Assembly: GCA_017481185.1 (NCBI GenBank)
Contig: JAFUPO010000130.1
Coordinates: 1-7,626, forward strand
Source: Clostridia bacterium
GTDB taxonomy: Bacteria > Bacillota_A > Clostridia > Christensenellales > Aristaeellaceae
Length of the DNA stretch: 7,626 nt
Reading direction: 5' to 3'
Part shown: positions 6,072 to 7,626 of the stretch, piece after piece
Layout: every line of letters starts with the position of its first letter
Numbering within the stretch: position 1 is the first letter of the stretch
Program-made: the position numbers and the translations under genes
The notes under the pieces: generated by a model
Seen by the model: only the letters and a program-made list of their open reading frames with translations
What the model was told of the DNA's origin: nothing
The model's database searches: none

Positions 6072-6899
6072 GTGTACAGGATTCTGAAAAAGCGCCCCCT
6101 TCACGACATGGTTACCCTGATGGAGATCGAGGCTCCCCATGTGGCCCGCAAGGCCCAGCCGGGGCAGTTTATTATTTTTCGCATTGATGAAAGGGGCGAG
6201 CGCATCCCCCTGACCATTGCCGGATACGACCGTGAAAAGGGCAGCGTTACCATCATCTTTCAAAAGGTGGGGGCCTCCACCCGCCGCCTGGATGAATTGA
6301 ACCAGGGAGACGCCCTTCTTGACTTTGTGGGCCCCCTGGGGGAGCCTTCCCATTTGGAGGGCGTTCAAAAGGCAGCTGTTATCGGCGGCGGCCTAGGCGT
6401 TGCCATCGCCTATCCTCAGGCCAAGGCCCTGTTTGAAAAAGGCGCTCAGGTGGATACCATCGTGGGCTTCCGCTCCCAGGATCTGATCATTTTAAAGGAA
6501 GAATTAGCTGCCGCCAGCACCACTCTCACCGTGATGACCGACGACGGCTCCAACGGCTCCCAGGGGTTTGTGACCCAGGCCCTTGAGGCAAAGCTCGCCG
6601 CCGGCGAAAGCTACGATGTGGTCATCGCCATCGGCCCCTTGCCCATGATGAAGGCGGTGTGCGAAGTCACCCGCCCCTACGGGATCAAAACCATCGTTTC
6701 CATGAACCCGGTCATGATCGACGGCACCGGTATGTGCGGCGGCTGCCGCATCACCGTAGGCGGCCAAACCAAGTTCGCCTGTGTGGACGGCCCGGATTTC
6801 GACGGCCACCTGGTGGATTTTGACGAGGCCATGCGCCGCAGCCGGATGTACAAAGAGCAGGAGGCCCATGCGTGCCGCCTGACAGGAGGTGTGCGCTGA
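6072..6899 (+). CDS. nfnA: NfnA: small subunit of NADH-dependent reduced ferredoxin:NADP+ oxidoreductase
   Basis: This 275-residue cytoplasmic flavoprotein has the layout of ferredoxin-NADP+ reductases and PyrK. Residues 1-98 form the FAD-binding barrel with GERIPLTIAGYD (42-53; Arg44, Thr48). Next is a nucleotide-binding domain with GGGLGVA (105-111) and GPLPMMKAV (188-196). The C-terminus binds a [2Fe-2S] cluster through Cys222, Cys225 and Cys237 within DGTGMCGGCRITVGG and FACVDGPDFDGH; in NfnA the fourth ligand is an aspartate, here most likely Asp217. With NfnB it transfers electrons among NADH, NADP+ and ferredoxin by flavin-based bifurcation. The gene starts with GTG (see the ribosome binding site). 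Its TGA overlaps the nfnB ATG. Sequence alone does not fully separate NfnA from the closely related sulfide dehydrogenase subunit SudB, but the NfnB-like neighbour fits both readings. Confidence 0.9.
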   Translation: MYRILKKRPLHDMVTLMEIEAPHVARKAQPGQFIIFRIDERGERIPLTIAGYDREKGSVTIIFQKVGASTRRLDELNQGDALLDFVGPLGEPSHLEGVQKAAVIGGGLGVAIAYPQAKALFEKGAQVDTIVGFRSQDLIILKEELAAASTTLTVMTDDGSNGSQGFVTQALEAKLAAGESYDVVIAIGPLPMMKAVCEVTRPYGIKTIVSMNPVMIDGTGMCGGCRITVGGQTKFACVDGPDFDGHLVDFDEAMRRSRMYKEQEAHACRLTGGVR

Positions 6900-7528
6900 T
6901 GCCCAATATGCAGCCTCACAAAACCCCCATGCCCGAGCAGGCGCCGCAGGTTCGCGCCGCTAACTTTGAGGAAGTAGCCCAGGGCTATACCCAAGAGATG
7001 GCCATCAACGAGGCTGACCGCTGCCTGGGCTGCAAGCATATGCCCTGTGTAAACGGCTGCCCGGTGAACGTGCGCATCCCCGAATTTATTGCTCACGTCA
7101 AAAAAGGCGAGTTTGACAAGGCCTACCAGGTGATCAAAACTACCAATGGGCTCCCTGCCGTGTGCGGCCGGGTCTGCCCCCAGGAGACCCAGTGCGAATC
7201 CAAGTGCGTGCGCGGCATCAAGGCGGAGCCGGTAGCCATCGGCCGCCTGGAGCGCTTCTGCGCCGACTGGGCCATGGCTCATCCTGTAAATGAAGCGGCT
7301 CCCCTGGCGCCCAACGGAAAAAAAGTGGCCGTGGTAGGCTCCGGCCCCGCAGGGCTCACCTGCGCCGCCGATCTGTGCAAGCTGGGCTATGACGTCACCG
7401 TGTTCGAGGCTTTGCATCTGGCCGGCGGTGTGCTGGTCTACGGCATCCCGGAGTTCCGCCTGCCCAAGGCCATCGTGCACAAAGAGGTGGAGGGCCTGAA
7501 GGACATGGGCGTTACCATTCTGGGCTGA
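6899..7528 (+). CDS. nfnB: NfnB (GltD/SudA-like large subunit), C-terminally truncated
   Basis: The 209 visible residues match the N-terminal half of NfnB and the glutamate synthase small subunit, which run to about 460-490 residues. Cysteines for two [4Fe-4S] clusters are intact: Cys42, Cys45, Cys50, Cys54 (CLGCKHMPCVNGC) and Cys89, Cys93, Cys99, Cys103. The FAD-binding GSGPAGL lies at 147-153 with an acidic residue at the end of the second strand (Glu170), followed by AGGVLVYGIPEFRLPK (175-190). Similarity ends at about GVTIL (204-208) and a stop follows at 7526-7528. The NADPH-binding half and the rest of the FAD domain are missing, so this copy cannot be functional as read. The ATG overlaps the nfnA stop (TGATG) and has AGGAGGT at 6884-6890. 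Full-length NfnB would bifurcate electrons from NADPH to ferredoxin and to NAD+ through NfnA. Confidence 0.85.
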   Translation: MPNMQPHKTPMPEQAPQVRAANFEEVAQGYTQEMAINEADRCLGCKHMPCVNGCPVNVRIPEFIAHVKKGEFDKAYQVIKTTNGLPAVCGRVCPQETQCESKCVRGIKAEPVAIGRLERFCADWAMAHPVNEAAPLAPNGKKVAVVGSGPAGLTCAADLCKLGYDVTVFEALHLAGGVLVYGIPEFRLPKAIVHKEVEGLKDMGVTILG

Positions 7529-7626
7529 AGCAGCCTCGTGCCCCTTGCAGGTGACTGGGAGTTGCTCCGAAAATATCACTGCCCCGATCAACGCCCCCCT
7601 GAACGGGGGACAAGTTCTGACCGATC
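7523..7626. other. Unrelated tail after the NfnB breakpoint
   Basis: From about 7523 to the right edge none of the three forward frames continues NfnB. The original frame reads a stop at 7526. Another frame stays open to the edge (AASCPLQVTGSCSENITAPI, then NAPLNGGQVLTD), but I recognise no family in it. The stretch contains two small hairpins: GGCTG-AAG-CAGCC at 7523-7535, and CCCCC-TGAAC-GGGGG at 7595-7609. Neither is followed by a T-run. It may be inserted DNA, a rearrangement or an assembly join; the window is too short to tell. Confidence 0.5.

Noticed and set aside
6677..7591. A 304-codon open frame on the minus strand over nfnA-nfnB and the tail
   Set aside because: It is antisense to well-supported nfnA and nfnB, has low-complexity His/Gly/Ala composition and no ribosome binding site; it is a shadow of real coding sequence.
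7595..7609. CCCCC-TGAAC-GGGGG hairpin as a rho-independent terminator
   Set aside because: No T-run follows on either strand (ACAAGTTC on the right), so it does not meet the terminator pattern.
7523..7626. The tail as the 5' end of a group II intron
   Set aside because: A GTGCC appears at 7539-7543, but the following bases do not match the conserved 5' domain I structure that I know, and too little sequence is present.
1..7626. CRISPR arrays, tRNA or rRNA genes, riboswitches
   Set aside because: I saw no regularly spaced repeats, no cloverleaf-like segment and no long structured leader; nearly all of the window is coding.

Overview
The window holds two divergently transcribed gene blocks from what looks like an anaerobic, fairly high-GC bacterium. 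The likeliest source is a gut-type member of the Clostridia or a related Bacillota group. That placement is an inference from the gene families (an NfnAB-type transhydrogenase beside a hydrogenase-style Mrp antiporter module), the strong AGGAGG-type ribosome binding sites and the overall base composition. No rRNA or marker gene is present to confirm it.

Positions 1-5875 (minus strand) carry a tightly packed operon of at least nine membrane-protein genes. In transcription order they are mrpE, mrpF, mrpG, a small MbhD/DUF4040-type gene, a fused MbhE-MbhF (MrpB) gene, mrpC, mrpD, a second MrpD/ND2-ND4-like gene, and the first 33 codons of a further membrane subunit that runs off the left edge. 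Neighbouring genes overlap or lie within 25 bases of each other. This is not the classical mrpABCDEFG layout. It is the order of the antiporter half of archaeal and bacterial membrane-bound hydrogenase or sulfane-reductase complexes (Mbh/Mbs/Mbx): the large ND5-like front part of MrpA is absent from the visible part, and its tail domains appear as separate or fused genes. The missing redox subunits, if they exist, would lie to the left of position 1.

Positions 5876-6071 form the AT-rich divergent control region. A very good sigma-A-type promoter (TTGACA, 17-base spacer, TACAAT) faces left toward the Mrp operon. A good one (TTGCAA, 17-base spacer, TAAAAT) faces right toward nfnA. Two small inverted repeats lie between them.

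Positions 6072-7528 (plus strand) carry nfnA (275 codons, GTG start) and nfnB, translationally coupled by a TGATG junction. Together these normally make the electron-bifurcating NADH-dependent reduced ferredoxin:NADP+ oxidoreductase. nfnB stops after 209 residues, less than half the normal length. The last ~100 bases of the window do not read as NfnB in any frame, so there is a breakpoint close to 7523.

Taken together, the window describes ferredoxin-centred energy metabolism: Nfn exchanges electrons among ferredoxin, NADH and NADP(H), and the Mrp-type module would convert a proton gradient or redox energy into Na+ movement across the membrane.
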